64,000 nucleotides of DNA. Source: Sinorhizobium sp. RAC02. GTDB lineage: Bacteria > Pseudomonadota > Alphaproteobacteria > Rhizobiales > Rhizobiaceae. This document shows positions 27,128 to 35,837 of this stretch, one piece after another. Positions within the stretch are counted from its first letter, which is position 1, and each line of letters starts with the position of its first letter. Location: the NCBI RefSeq assembly GCF_001713395.1, contig NZ_CP016450.1, positions 2,800,001 through 2,864,000 of the forward strand, written 5' to 3'. Both the position numbers and the translations under genes were made by a program. The notes beneath the pieces are model-generated. The model saw only the letters and a program-made list of their open reading frames with translations, did not search any database and had not been told where the DNA came from.

Positions 27128-28162
27128 TTAGCTGATCTCGCCGGCCTGCGGACCCCAGGTATCCGTCATCGCAAAACCGTTTGCCAGCGGGTCCGTCGGG
27201 TCGAGCGCTATCTGGTGCAGGCCGAACGTCCAGCCTCGGCCGGCGATGGTGGGGATGATGGCCTTGCGGCCGGCAACCTCGGTTTCGGCTTGCAGCCCGA
27301 CCTCAAATTCCGAGCCGATGATCGAGCGCGAGCGGAACGTATCGCCCACCTTGGCAAGGCCGCGGGCATGCAGCGTCGCGAGGTTGGCGGAGTTACCGGT
27401 GCCGCAGGGCGAACGGTCGACGCGGCCGGGCCACATCGTTGTGGCCGTGCGCACCATGCCGTCCGGATCGCGATCGCGGAACATGACATAGGCAACGCCG
27501 TTGATTTCCGGGATTTCCGGGTGCACGACCTTCATCGACTTGTTGATCAGGTCCTTCAGCGCCATGCCGGCATCGACCAATGCGCGCGCATTGGCCTTCT
27601 CGATCTTCGTGCCGATCTGGTCGACGTCTACGAGCGCATAGAAGATGCCGCCATAGGAGATATCGAAGCGCACGCGGCCCCAGTGCGGCGTGTCGATTTC
27701 GACATCGAGCGCCTCGACGAAGGACGGGACCATGGTGAGCTTGACCTTTTCGCAGCGCCCGTCGCGGCAGGTCGCCGTCGCCTTGACGAGACCGGCTGCC
27801 GTGTCGAGCACGACGATGGTTTCCGGCTCCTTCATCTCGACGATGCCGGATTCGAGCAGCGCCGTGGTGACGCAGATCGAGTTGGAGCCCGAAGAGGCAT
27901 GCGCCTGGTCGGCCTGGAGGATGATGAAGCCGGCATCGGCCTCCGGGCGCTTGGCCGGCACCAGCAAGTTGACCGAACCGGTCGCCGCCGCACGCGGTTC
28001 CAGGCAGAGGAAGCGGCGCAGGCTGTCATCGACCGTGTTGATGTGGTTGAGTTGCTCGGCGATCGTGTTGCCGGGAATCTTCGGCACGCCGCCGATCGCC
28101 ACCTTGCCGATCTCGCCTTCGCAATGAACGTCCAGCAGCTGGATCGTGCGCTTCCATCTCAT
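27128..28162 (-). CDS. Proline racemase family protein (4-hydroxyproline epimerase or trans-3-hydroxyproline dehydratase type)
   Basis: This 344-residue cytosolic enzyme belongs to the proline racemase superfamily. The second catalytic site DRSPCGTGNSANLA keeps its Cys. The first site, usually PMCGHG, reads ASSGSNSICV, so the first catalytic Cys appears replaced by Ser. From memory, Ser/Cys members have been reported to epimerise 4-hydroxyproline and/or dehydrate trans-3-hydroxyproline; this should be tested. The start at 28162 is the first in-frame ATG. No other hydroxyproline genes are nearby. A perfect 14-bp palindrome lies upstream. Confidence 0.82.
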   Translation of the reverse strand: MRWKRTIQLLDVHCEGEIGKVAIGGVPKIPGNTIAEQLNHINTVDDSLRRFLCLEPRAAATGSVNLLVPAKRPEADAGFIILQADQAHASSGSNSICVTTALLESGIVEMKEPETIVVLDTAAGLVKATATCRDGRCEKVKLTMVPSFVEALDVEIDTPHWGRVRFDISYGGIFYALVDVDQIGTKIEKANARALVDAGMALKDLINKSMKVVHPEIPEINGVAYVMFRDRDPDGMVRTATTMWPGRVDRSPCGTGNSANLATLHARGLAKVGDTFRSRSIIGSEFEVGLQAETEVAGRKAIIPTIAGRGWTFGLHQIALDPTDPLANGFAMTDTWGPQAGEIS

Positions 28163-28243
28163 GTCGTCGTGCTCCGTCTTCGCCGGCGCGCCGGCTATTT
28201 CTGTCCCGCACGGCCCGTGCCGGGGATCGATTGGCTTCGTCTC

Positions 28244-28257
28244 TCTGATATATCAGA
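28244..28257. promoter_or_regulatory. Perfect palindrome TCTGATATATCAGA between divergent genes
   Basis: This 14-bp element lies 82 bp upstream of the proline-racemase-family gene and 111 bp upstream of the phosphodiesterase gene. AT-rich TGAT-ATCA palindromes of this type are typical of GntR-family operators, and hydroxyproline genes in rhizobia are under a GntR regulator (HypR). The link is inference. Confidence 0.5.
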
Positions 28258-28367
28258 TTGTCATGCGTTCCAACTGCTTTTCATGCAACAGGATTGCGCG
28301 CTACGACTGGCTTCCGGCCCAAATGTACCTTGGGGCGCGGAGCATCATCCCGCCAAGAGACCTTTCC

Positions 28368-29174
28368 ATGACCAAACTCATTGTCTTTACCGATCTGCAC
28401 ATGGTGCCCGAGGGCTCGACCATCATCGGCCTCGATCCCTATCAAAGGCTGCTCACCGGCATCGAACACGTCAACCGCTATCATGCGGATGCCGACCGGG
28501 TGATCTTTACCGGCGACCTGACGCATCGCGCCGACACCCAGTCTTACGAGCGCCTGCGCGACCTGCTCTCCGTGCTCGTGCCACCGGCGGCGATCACCAT
28601 CGGCAACCACGACTATCGCGACCGTTTTCTCGAGACCTTCTCGCATGTGGCGCCGGACGAGGACAGCTTCGTGCAGCAGGCGATCGACTTTGACGATTGC
28701 CGCGTCGTGCTGCTCGATACGCTGTTTGCGCCGCCCTACGACTACCCGATGAGCCATGCCGGCTATCTCTGCGAAAAGCGCCTCGCCTGGCTCGACCGCA
28801 CGCTTGCGGGCGCAAATGGCCTGCCGGTCCTCCTCTTCATGCACCACCCGCCGCACAAGACGGGTTTTACCGGCATGGATGCGATCCGGCTCGGCAACGA
28901 AGACGCCTTCTACGATCTCGTGCTGAAACACGGCAATGTTCGCCACATCTTCGCCGGCCATGTGCACCGCACGATCGGCGGCTCGCATCGCGGCATTCCC
29001 TTCTCGATCTTCAAGAGCCCGGTGCACCAGCAGCCGATGCCCTTCGACATGCCGAACGCCTCGCTTTCGGTCGACGAACCGGCTGCCTATGGCATCGTCG
29101 TTGTGACGGAGGAAGGGTTGCAGGTGCACCATGAGGATTATGAAATCGCAAGGCGCGAAGCGGAAATCGCCTGA
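28368..29174 (+). CDS. Calcineurin-like phosphodiesterase, GpdQ/CpdA (class III cAMP phosphodiesterase) type
   Basis: This 268-residue metallophosphoesterase has the full set of metal-binding motifs: TDLH at the N-terminus, GDLTHR, GNHD, MHHPPH and GHVHR. The arrangement and length match the GpdQ group, which acts on glycerophosphodiesters and cyclic nucleotides. The ATG at 28368 has AGAGA upstream. In this setting it could degrade the cAMP made by the CHASE2 cyclase 3 kb away; phosphodiesters from lipids are the alternative substrate. Confidence 0.85.
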   Translation: MTKLIVFTDLHMVPEGSTIIGLDPYQRLLTGIEHVNRYHADADRVIFTGDLTHRADTQSYERLRDLLSVLVPPAAITIGNHDYRDRFLETFSHVAPDEDSFVQQAIDFDDCRVVLLDTLFAPPYDYPMSHAGYLCEKRLAWLDRTLAGANGLPVLLFMHHPPHKTGFTGMDAIRLGNEDAFYDLVLKHGNVRHIFAGHVHRTIGGSHRGIPFSIFKSPVHQQPMPFDMPNASLSVDEPAAYGIVVVTEEGLQVHHEDYEIARREAEIA

Positions 29175-29228
29175 GAGCGCCGGTTAACGCGCGTTACACA
29201 ACGTGACAGGCCGCGCCGCTAGTCCGGG

Positions 29229-29253
29229 GGAACAGAGCAAAGCATGTCACGTT
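29229..29253 (+). promoter_or_regulatory. EcfG/RpoE2-type general stress promoter
   Basis: GGAAC at 29229-29233 is followed by 16 bases and CGTT at 29250-29253, an exact match to the alphaproteobacterial EcfG consensus GGAAC-N16/17-CGTT. It is 46 bp upstream of the DUF1236 gene ATG. Confidence 0.65.
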
Positions 29254-29299
29254 GTCTCCGCCGAAGGGGTGGGAAACCCAACTTTCGAAGGAGAAAGAC

Positions 29300-29935
29300 A
29301 TGCGCAAGATTCTCATGGCTGGTGCGGCCCTCGCACTCATCGGCGCGACTGTTGCCCATGCGGACGACGCCGATAAGGAAGTTCTCGGCGGCGCTGCCGG
29401 CGGGGCAGCCGGTGCGACCGTAGGCGCCGTCGTCGGCGGCCCGGTCGGCGCGATCGTCGGCGGCGTAGCCGGTTTCGCCATCGGTGCGGAAGCAGCCGTG
29501 CCGGATGACGCCCGCGTCTATGTGCTGGAAAACCCGACGCCGCCGGTCGTTCTGCAGGGTCAGGTAACGGCCGACACGCGCTTCGACGACACCGTCACGC
29601 TGACGCCGATCCCGGATCACCCGGACCTCGCCTATGTCTATGTCGACAACCGCCCGGTCATCGTGCGGACCGACAGCCGCCAGGTGATCTACGCGCCGGA
29701 AATCGAGACGACGGCGAGCATTTCTGCCGACATCCCGGAAACCACCATCACCTATGTCGAACGCAACCGGCTTGAGCCGGTCATGCTGGAAGGCCCGGTC
29801 GAAGCCGGTGCGCTGATCCCGGAAACCGTGCAGATCGTCGAAGTGCCGGAGAGCCCCAGCTACGGCTACATCTATGTCGATGACCGACCGGTTCTCGTCG
29901 ACCGCAACACCCGCGAGGTGATCTGGGTCCGGTAA
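29300..29935 (+). CDS. DUF1236 envelope protein with a glycine-zipper segment
   Basis: This 211-residue protein has a signal peptide (MRKILMAGAALALIGATVAHA). A glycine-rich segment (GGAAGGAAGATVGAVVGGPV and onward) resembles glycine-zipper membrane motifs. Two copies of a DUF1236 unit follow: VTLTPIPDHPDLAYVYVDNRPVIVRTDSRQVIYA and VQIVEVPESPSYGYIYVDDRPVLVDRNTREVIWV. The ATG has GGAGAAAG upstream. An EcfG-type promoter precedes it, so induction in stationary phase or osmotic stress is expected. Function is unknown. Confidence 0.85.
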   Translation: MRKILMAGAALALIGATVAHADDADKEVLGGAAGGAAGATVGAVVGGPVGAIVGGVAGFAIGAEAAVPDDARVYVLENPTPPVVLQGQVTADTRFDDTVTLTPIPDHPDLAYVYVDNRPVIVRTDSRQVIYAPEIETTASISADIPETTITYVERNRLEPVMLEGPVEAGALIPETVQIVEVPESPSYGYIYVDDRPVLVDRNTREVIWVR

Positions 29936-29958
29936 TCGCCTGACACGATTGAGCGGAA

Positions 29959-29984
29959 GGGCGGCCCGAAGGGGCCGCCTTTTT
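29959..29984 (+). terminator. Rho-independent terminator of the DUF1236 gene
   Basis: GGCGGCCC and GGGCCGCC pair around GAAG, followed by TTTTT. It overlaps the end of the convergent lipoprotein gene at 29983. Confidence 0.85.
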
Positions 29985-31230
29985 ACTGCCCGACGGCGGT
30001 CGTCGTCGTATCTTCGACCGCGTTGCCGAAGCGCCGCCATTGATCATCATAGTTCTTGCGCGTCACCGGATCGAAGACCGCGATCGGCGTGGACACCACG
30101 ATGCTCGCCGCACTCCCCACCGTCTGGGCCGTCCCGAGGGCGACAGCACCGAGCCGCTCGCCCAAACCAATTTGTGAGTCCGAGACCGCCTGCCCATCGA
30201 TCAGGCGATTGCCGATCAGGCGCACGACATCGGGACTTTCGGCAAATTTTCCATGGTTGAGACGGTCGCCGGATTTCAGCGCCGTCAGGTCGAGCACGGT
30301 AATGCCCTGCTTTTCCAGCATCGAACGATAGGGCTCTTCAGCCGGATTGATCTGGCCGAGCCGATCGACATTGCCGGAGATGCGGCGCGAGAGCGTCAGC
30401 GCCCGGTCGTCGCGCGAGACGAACAGGGTAAACTTCGGCTTGTCCTTGCCAAGTGCACGGAGCTGCTGGCCGAAGACGTCGACATCGAGATCCGGCGAGG
30501 CCAGGATGACCTGCTGGATCTTCTTCGGCACATGCCCATCGCGGATCGCCATCTGGCGCAGCGTCTCGACGGCAAGCCACGTCCCCATGGAATGGGCCAT
30601 GATGGTGATTTCGCCGACCTTGGGCGAATTGACGGCGGCCCGCAGCAATTCCTCCAGCGCATCGCGCGAATAGTTCGTGCTTTCCTTGTCGTAGGAATAA
30701 TCGAAGATGCTGGCGCGCGACGGCCAGGTGAAGATCACCGGTGCGGCGTCCGTCTTGGAATCATGCACGATCTGCGCGAAGCGATAGACCGCATCCTCAT
30801 AACGATTGTTGAAACCGTGCACGAAAATCAGCACGCGCCGGCTCTTCGGCAGGTTCTGGTCAAGCCAGGCACCACCGGCCTTCGCGCCATCGACCGGCGT
30901 CACGCCGACCGTCGAAAAGCTCTTCATGGGGTCGGCCGGCAGCTTTTCCGGCCACTGCACCTGTCCGACCTCGCGTTTGTCTTCCGGTGGGATGGAGACG
31001 ACGATGTCGTTCATCAGGAGATCGGAGCCGCGTTCACCGGAAAACAGCACGCCCGGCTGGCTGGACCGCGCGCGCGTCGTGGCAACCAGCAGATTGACCG
31101 TCGACACGCCCGCCGGTGTTTCACCGCTCGGCACCAGTACGCCTTCCGGCCGGCCGGCGCAGCCCGCCAGCACCAGCAATCCGGCGAGTATCACGCAACG
31201 CAATACGCGCGGTATTTCACGGTTCGTCAT
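29983..31230 (-). CDS. Lipoprotein alpha/beta hydrolase (DUF900 family)
   Basis: This 415-residue protein has a lipobox (LLVLAGC at residues 19-24), so it is a lipoprotein. The hydrolase domain follows, with VLIFVHGFNNRYEDAVYR, the FTWPSRAS stretch and the nucleophile elbow IMAHSMGTWLAVE. This combination matches DUF900 (esterase-like, alpha/beta hydrolase) proteins. The C-terminal 60 residues are glycine- and serine-rich. It converges on the DUF1236 gene, sharing its terminator. Confidence 0.85.
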   Translation of the reverse strand: MTNREIPRVLRCVILAGLLVLAGCAGRPEGVLVPSGETPAGVSTVNLLVATTRARSSQPGVLFSGERGSDLLMNDIVVSIPPEDKREVGQVQWPEKLPADPMKSFSTVGVTPVDGAKAGGAWLDQNLPKSRRVLIFVHGFNNRYEDAVYRFAQIVHDSKTDAAPVIFTWPSRASIFDYSYDKESTNYSRDALEELLRAAVNSPKVGEITIMAHSMGTWLAVETLRQMAIRDGHVPKKIQQVILASPDLDVDVFGQQLRALGKDKPKFTLFVSRDDRALTLSRRISGNVDRLGQINPAEEPYRSMLEKQGITVLDLTALKSGDRLNHGKFAESPDVVRLIGNRLIDGQAVSDSQIGLGERLGAVALGTAQTVGSAASIVVSTPIAVFDPVTRKNYDDQWRRFGNAVEDTTTTAVGQ

Positions 31231-31394
31231 GTCCCGCTTCCTTCCGCTATTCCTGTTTGGCCGACGCTAAGCAGACACCGTTGTTGCCTGCTTAGCCGAG
31301 TGAGGGATGGTTTTGAAGGGACCCGAGGCGGCGGGAGCCTTAAGGCCAGGATCAGAGGCGGCAGCGCGTGTCATATCGGCCACGCCCGCCCTAC

Positions 31395-31919
31395 TCAGGC
31401 CTCGGCGCGACCAAGCATGTAAGCTGCGAGATTGTCGAGGCTGGAACGCAAACCGACGTCATGATCCTCCGGCCGGACGCCCGAAGGCACGTTTTCGCAG
31501 GCAACAGCGACAAGCGTACCGTCCGGATGCGGCTCGAAAGACCAGGTCATGCGCATGGTCCCGGCGAAAGCCGGATCGTCTGAAATGAAATCGATCTCCT
31601 GAACCACACGCTCACTAGGCACGAGCGTGACAAACCGCCCCTCGACGATGTCGCTGTCGGCCGAGCTTTTGCCCGCACCCGGCTCGGAATAGAAGAGCAC
31701 CAGATGAAAGCGCCCGCCTTCACGCGCGTCAAACGCCTCAACCCGCGCCGTCATGCCCTCCGGCGGCAGCCAGACGGCAAGGGTGACGGGATCGACGAGG
31801 GCTTCATAGAGAGCAAGCGCCGGCGCGGCGATGACCCGCGAGGCACGATCAACCCGTGTTTGCGCAGTCGAAGCCAATTCGCTCTCCACATGGACGGCGC
31901 AGCAACAAACCAAGCGCAC
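31395..31919 (-). CDS. SRPBCC/AHSA1-domain protein
   Basis: This 174-residue protein has a helix-grip fold typical of the AHSA1 (activator of Hsp90 ATPase) group: VIAAPALALYEALVDPVTLAVWLPP at the front, then GGRFHLVLFYSEPG, RMTWSFEPHPDGTLVAVACENVP and a C-terminal helix (DDLRSSLDNLAAYM-like). No catalytic residues are apparent; members bind hydrophobic ligands. The start at 31919 is the first ATG, but the first dozen residues are unusual (three cysteines), so a start near residue 12 is possible. Confidence 0.78.
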   Translation of the reverse strand: MRLVCCCAVHVESELASTAQTRVDRASRVIAAPALALYEALVDPVTLAVWLPPEGMTARVEAFDAREGGRFHLVLFYSEPGAGKSSADSDIVEGRFVTLVPSERVVQEIDFISDDPAFAGTMRMTWSFEPHPDGTLVAVACENVPSGVRPEDHDVGLRSSLDNLAAYMLGRAEA

Positions 31920-31963
31920 GATCGGCGCATGCTAACAAATGAAGGACATGACTGGAAAAGAAA

Positions 31964-32040
31964 TGGCGCACCCGAAGAGATTCGAACTCCTGACCCCCAG
32001 ATTCGTAGTCTGGTGCTCTATCCAGCTGAGCTACGGGTGC
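31964..32040 (-). tRNA. tRNA-Arg (anticodon ACG)
   Basis: The 77-nt minus-strand cloverleaf has the acceptor stem GCACCCG/CGGGTGC, D-arm AGCTCAGCTGGATAGAGC, anticodon stem-loop CCAGA-CTACGAA-TCTGG and T-arm with TTCGAAT. CCA is encoded. The anticodon ACG is read as ICG after editing. Confidence 0.96.
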
Positions 32041-32173
32041 GCTGGCAACGGGGTGTGTATTGCCCGGCTGCGAGGCGGTTCCTAAAGGGTGCGCCGGCTT
32101 ATTGCAAGCGCCTTTCTGAGAAAAAATGTACTTTTTTCATCGTGCCGTCACATCCCGCCCGGAACACCGGGCT

Positions 32174-33643
32174 TTATGCGCGGTGGCGGAAGGCGTCGAG
32201 GGGGACGGGGCGGTCCGGCAGTTCGATGCGGAAGAGCGTGCCGGGCGTTACCTTCTCGACCAGCGCGATCGTGCCGCCATGGGCGAGCACGAGTTCGCGG
32301 GCGATGGCGAGGCCAAGCCCGGTGCCGCCGGAGCGCGCGGAGCCACGGAAGGCGGCAAACAGGTTTTCGCGGGCCTTGGCCGGCATGCCGGGGCCGTTGT
32401 CGTCGATGGCGATCGACACCACGCTGCCGGTGCGCAGGCCCGTGACGAGCACGGTGCGCCGCTCGACGCTGTTGGCCTGCGACAGCGCCTCGACGGCGTT
32501 GCGGCAGAGATTGTGGATGACGCGAAAGAGCTGCTCGCTGTCGGCGTCGACCTGAAGGCCGGGCTCGACCTGAAGCATAAATTCGATATCGCCGCGCGAA
32601 TCGAGCGCCAGCACCTCCGAGACCTCCTGCACCAGCGGGCGCAGCGCGACGAAGCGACGACGCGGCTCCGGCTCGCGCATGCGGCCATAGGAAAGCACCT
32701 CGTTGGTATAGCCGACGGCCCGGTCGATGCTGCGCAGCAGTTTTGGCGCGACGCGCTTGACCACCGGGTCGTCGACATCCGACAGGCGGTCGGACATGAG
32801 TTGGGCGGAAGACAGGATGTTGCGCATGTCGTGGTTGATCTTCGACACGGCGAGGCCGAGATCGGCGAGGTTCTTCTGTTCCTTCAGCGTGCGTTGCAGC
32901 GTCTGCTGCATGGCGGCGAGATGGACGCCGGCGACGGCAATCTCGTCGCGCCCGCCGGAAGGCTCCAGCACGCGGCTCGGATTGGACGGGTCGGCGGTGA
33001 ATTCCTGGATGTTCGCCGTCATGCGGCGGATGGGGCGGATCAGCAGGCGATTGAGCGCGAAGAAAATGGGGCTCGCCGTGACCAGCGAGATGATCATCGA
33101 CAGGATGAAGACGTTGCGCGCATAGCCGAGCATGGCGCGGCGCAATTTGTACTCGTCGAGCAGCAGTTCGATGCGCGTACTCGATTCGCCGACCGGCCCA
33201 AAGACGCGGATGATGCGGTCGCCGCCGAAGACCAGCGTGTCGAAGGCGTCGTAGATCGAGGTGAGCGTCGAAACGTCGGAGAGGTCGTATTGCGCATCGA
33301 TGCTCGGCGGCATGTCGACAGCGGCGACGATGCGCGAGGCATCCTGCTTCTTCAGCACGATCGCCTTGGCGCCGGTTGCCATCAGGGTCTCTGCCTGCAC
33401 CGCGCGCGGCAATTCCTGGTCCGGCAGGCCTTCGATGACGACGCTGGCGGCAGCGGCCGTGTTCAGCCGGTCACGCAGCCATTGCAGGCGCATGTTGGCA
33501 ACCGAGGGAACGAAGATCAGCACCTCGGCGATCAGCACGAACACGGCGGTCAGCAGGAGAAGCCTGCCCGACAGGCCGGACAGGAAGCTGACCGCCGGTA
33601 CCGGCTTCTCGGTCAAGGACGGTACCCCGTCTCTGTCCACCAT
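32174..33643 (-). CDS. Membrane sensor histidine kinase (orphan)
   Basis: This 489-residue kinase has a membrane segment near residues 22-50, an extracytoplasmic domain of about 150 residues, a second segment (FILSMIISLVTASPIFFAL), a HAMP domain (RLLIRPIRRMTANIQEF), a dimerisation region with the phospho-accepting His in SKINHDMRNILSSAQLMSDRL, and HATPase_c with NLCRNAVEAL, DDNGPGMP and GTGLGLAIA. The H-box has NHDMRN, of the HWE-independent type seen in several alphaproteobacterial kinases. The ATG at 33643 has GGAG nine bases upstream. No response regulator gene is adjacent. Confidence 0.9.
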   Translation of the reverse strand: MVDRDGVPSLTEKPVPAVSFLSGLSGRLLLLTAVFVLIAEVLIFVPSVANMRLQWLRDRLNTAAAASVVIEGLPDQELPRAVQAETLMATGAKAIVLKKQDASRIVAAVDMPPSIDAQYDLSDVSTLTSIYDAFDTLVFGGDRIIRVFGPVGESSTRIELLLDEYKLRRAMLGYARNVFILSMIISLVTASPIFFALNRLLIRPIRRMTANIQEFTADPSNPSRVLEPSGGRDEIAVAGVHLAAMQQTLQRTLKEQKNLADLGLAVSKINHDMRNILSSAQLMSDRLSDVDDPVVKRVAPKLLRSIDRAVGYTNEVLSYGRMREPEPRRRFVALRPLVQEVSEVLALDSRGDIEFMLQVEPGLQVDADSEQLFRVIHNLCRNAVEALSQANSVERRTVLVTGLRTGSVVSIAIDDNGPGMPAKARENLFAAFRGSARSGGTGLGLAIARELVLAHGGTIALVEKVTPGTLFRIELPDRPVPLDAFRHRA

Positions 33644-33778
33644 CTGCAAAACTCCAGGACAGGCCGCAGCGCGGCTCACAGATCGTGACGAAGGATCGAC
33701 GCACCTTCAGTTCACGTCCGACAGCCAATTATAGGAGATTGCGGCAATTTTTCCAACGCAGTGGCCGCAAAAGCAAAA

Positions 33779-33804
33779 GCGCGGCGATCTTGCGACCGCC
33801 GCGC
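33779..33804 (-). terminator. Rho-independent terminator of the chemoreceptor gene
   Basis: On the minus strand, GCGCGGCG and CGCCGCGC pair around a ten-base loop and are followed by TTTTGCTTTTG. It lies just past the chemoreceptor stop at 33831. Confidence 0.75.
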
Positions 33805-33830
33805 CCGTTTTGCGGGAATCCGGCTACCGA

Positions 33831-35837
33831 TCAGAACTCTTCCCAGTTCTCCTGGGCAACGGCCGCCGTCGCGGTCGAACGGTTGCCACCGAAGGCGCGG
33901 GCGACATTGCCCATCATGCGGCGGGCCGGCGATTCGACCGGGCGGGTTTCGGCCCGCACGGCGGCCACCCGCTGAACGACATCGCCGGTGCGGAAGCGCG
34001 CGACGAGATCGGCCAGGCTGTCCGCCTCGCCTTTCAGCTTGTGCGTGGCGGCCGAGGTTTCCTCGACCATCGCGGCATTGTGCTGGGTGACCTGATCCAT
34101 CTGGTTGATGGCGGTGCTGATCTCCTGGAGACCCGTCGCCTGTTCGCGGGCGGCGGTGGCGATCGCATGGATGCGCTCGTTGATGGTGACGACGCGGGTC
34201 TCGATGTCGGAGAGGGCGGAGCCGGTCTCCTGCACATATTTCACGCCGACCGACACTTCGGAACCCGACTTGGTGATGAGGCCCTTGATGTCCTTGGCGG
34301 CACTTGCCGCACGCTGGGCGAGTTCGCGCACTTCCTGGGCGACGACGGCAAAGCCCTTGCCGGCTTCACCGGCGCGTGCCGCCTCGACGCCGGCATTCAG
34401 CGCCAGCAGGTTGGTCTGGAAGGCAATCTCGTCGATCACCGAAATGATCTGGCTGATCTCGCTTGAGGCCTGCTCGATGCGGCCCATGGCGTCGATGGCG
34501 TTGCGCACAATGGCGCCGGACTGCTTGGCGCTCTGCGTCGCCTCGCCGACCATCGTGCTTGCTTCGTTTGCCCGTTCCGTCGAATTCTTGACGGCTGCGG
34601 TGATTTCCTCGAGCGCGGCGGAGGTTTGCTCAAGCGCTGCGGCCTGCTGCTCGGTGCGCTTGGACAGGTCGTCGGAGGCCGTGCGCAATTCGCCGGAATT
34701 GGCGTTGATCGCATCGGTCGAACCGCGCACCTCGCGCATGGTGCGCTGGAGGGTGGCGAGCGTCGCGTTGACGTTCTGCTGCAACTCGGCGAAGGCGCCG
34801 CGGAACGAGCCGTCCATGGTCTGCGTCAGGTCGCCATCGGCGAGTGCGCCAATGACGCGGCGGGTTTCAGCAATGCCCTCCTCCACGCCGGAGACGAGTT
34901 CGTTGACGCTGCGGGCGAAGCGGTTGAGGTCCTCGTTCTGGTAGTCCTTGCTGATGCGCGAGCTGAAATCGCCAGCTGCGGCAGCATGCACGACGGTCGC
35001 GATGGAGGACTGGAGGTCGGCGCTCTTCTCGCGCAGGATCTGCTCCTGGGCATTGAGATCACGCACGGTGATGGCATTCTGCCGGAAGATCGCAACCGCA
35101 CCGGCCATTTCACCGATCTCGTCCTGGCGGCCGGCATAGGGCACCTCGGTGTCGAGGTCGCCGCCGGCGAGGCGCTTCATCGTCTCGGTGACATTCTGAA
35201 TCGGGCGGCTAAGCTGGTTGGTCGCGATGTAGAAGGCGACGCCGCCGCCGAGCACGAGGCCGGCACCGACCGTGCCGAGCACGAGCGTCAGCATGAGGGT
35301 TTCGAAGGCCGAAATCTCGGCCTTGATCGCTGTCAGGTTCTCGCTGTCCGTCTGGACGACGGCATCGATTTCCTTCTGGAAAGCCTTGCGGTTGGCGCGG
35401 TTGAGCTCGTTGTTGCCCTGCTCGTTGGCCGCGGCAATCGAGACGGTCGTGCCGAGGCGGGCGGTTTCCGTGCGGAAGGTGCGGAATTCCGCCGCACGCG
35501 CCACGACGGCGTCGAAGGCGGCCTTCTGCGCATCCGGCACGCTCGGGCGCCACTTGCTCAGCGTCTCGTCGATACCGTCGAGTTCCTTGGTGATACCATC
35601 GGCGAACTTCTTCGCACCATCCGTATCCTTGGACGCGTAGACGCCGCGGGCTTCCATGACGACGGCCGTGACCTGTCGGTTCAGGTGCTCCCCGAGGAAG
35701 GCGCGGTCGGCGGCGTTCTCATACTGATGGAGCTTGTCGCTGTATTCCGAAACCACATGGACGGCTATGCCACCGATGAGGACCGAGATGAGCCCCATCA
35801 AACCCACGATGAGGTAAATCCTGCCGCGTATCTTCAC
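33831..35837 (-). CDS. Methyl-accepting chemotaxis protein (HAMP, C-terminal WEEF)
   Basis: This 668-residue chemoreceptor starts at GTG 35837, where GGAG sits seven bases upstream; an ATG at 35879 exists without a site. Two membrane helices (residues 6-25 and about 190-213) enclose a helical sensor, then a HAMP domain (QLSRPIQNVTETMKRLAGGD), a second HAMP-like segment near residue 320, and a signalling domain with hairpin tip EIAFQTNLLALNAGVEAARAG. The C-terminal pentapeptide NWEEF matches the CheR/CheB-docking tail, so it should undergo methylation. It is monocistronic with a terminator. Confidence 0.92.
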   Translation of the reverse strand: MKIRGRIYLIVGLMGLISVLIGGIAVHVVSEYSDKLHQYENAADRAFLGEHLNRQVTAVVMEARGVYASKDTDGAKKFADGITKELDGIDETLSKWRPSVPDAQKAAFDAVVARAAEFRTFRTETARLGTTVSIAAANEQGNNELNRANRKAFQKEIDAVVQTDSENLTAIKAEISAFETLMLTLVLGTVGAGLVLGGGVAFYIATNQLSRPIQNVTETMKRLAGGDLDTEVPYAGRQDEIGEMAGAVAIFRQNAITVRDLNAQEQILREKSADLQSSIATVVHAAAAGDFSSRISKDYQNEDLNRFARSVNELVSGVEEGIAETRRVIGALADGDLTQTMDGSFRGAFAELQQNVNATLATLQRTMREVRGSTDAINANSGELRTASDDLSKRTEQQAAALEQTSAALEEITAAVKNSTERANEASTMVGEATQSAKQSGAIVRNAIDAMGRIEQASSEISQIISVIDEIAFQTNLLALNAGVEAARAGEAGKGFAVVAQEVRELAQRAASAAKDIKGLITKSGSEVSVGVKYVQETGSALSDIETRVVTINERIHAIATAAREQATGLQEISTAINQMDQVTQHNAAMVEETSAATHKLKGEADSLADLVARFRTGDVVQRVAAVRAETRPVESPARRMMGNVARAFGGNRSTATAAVAQENWEEF

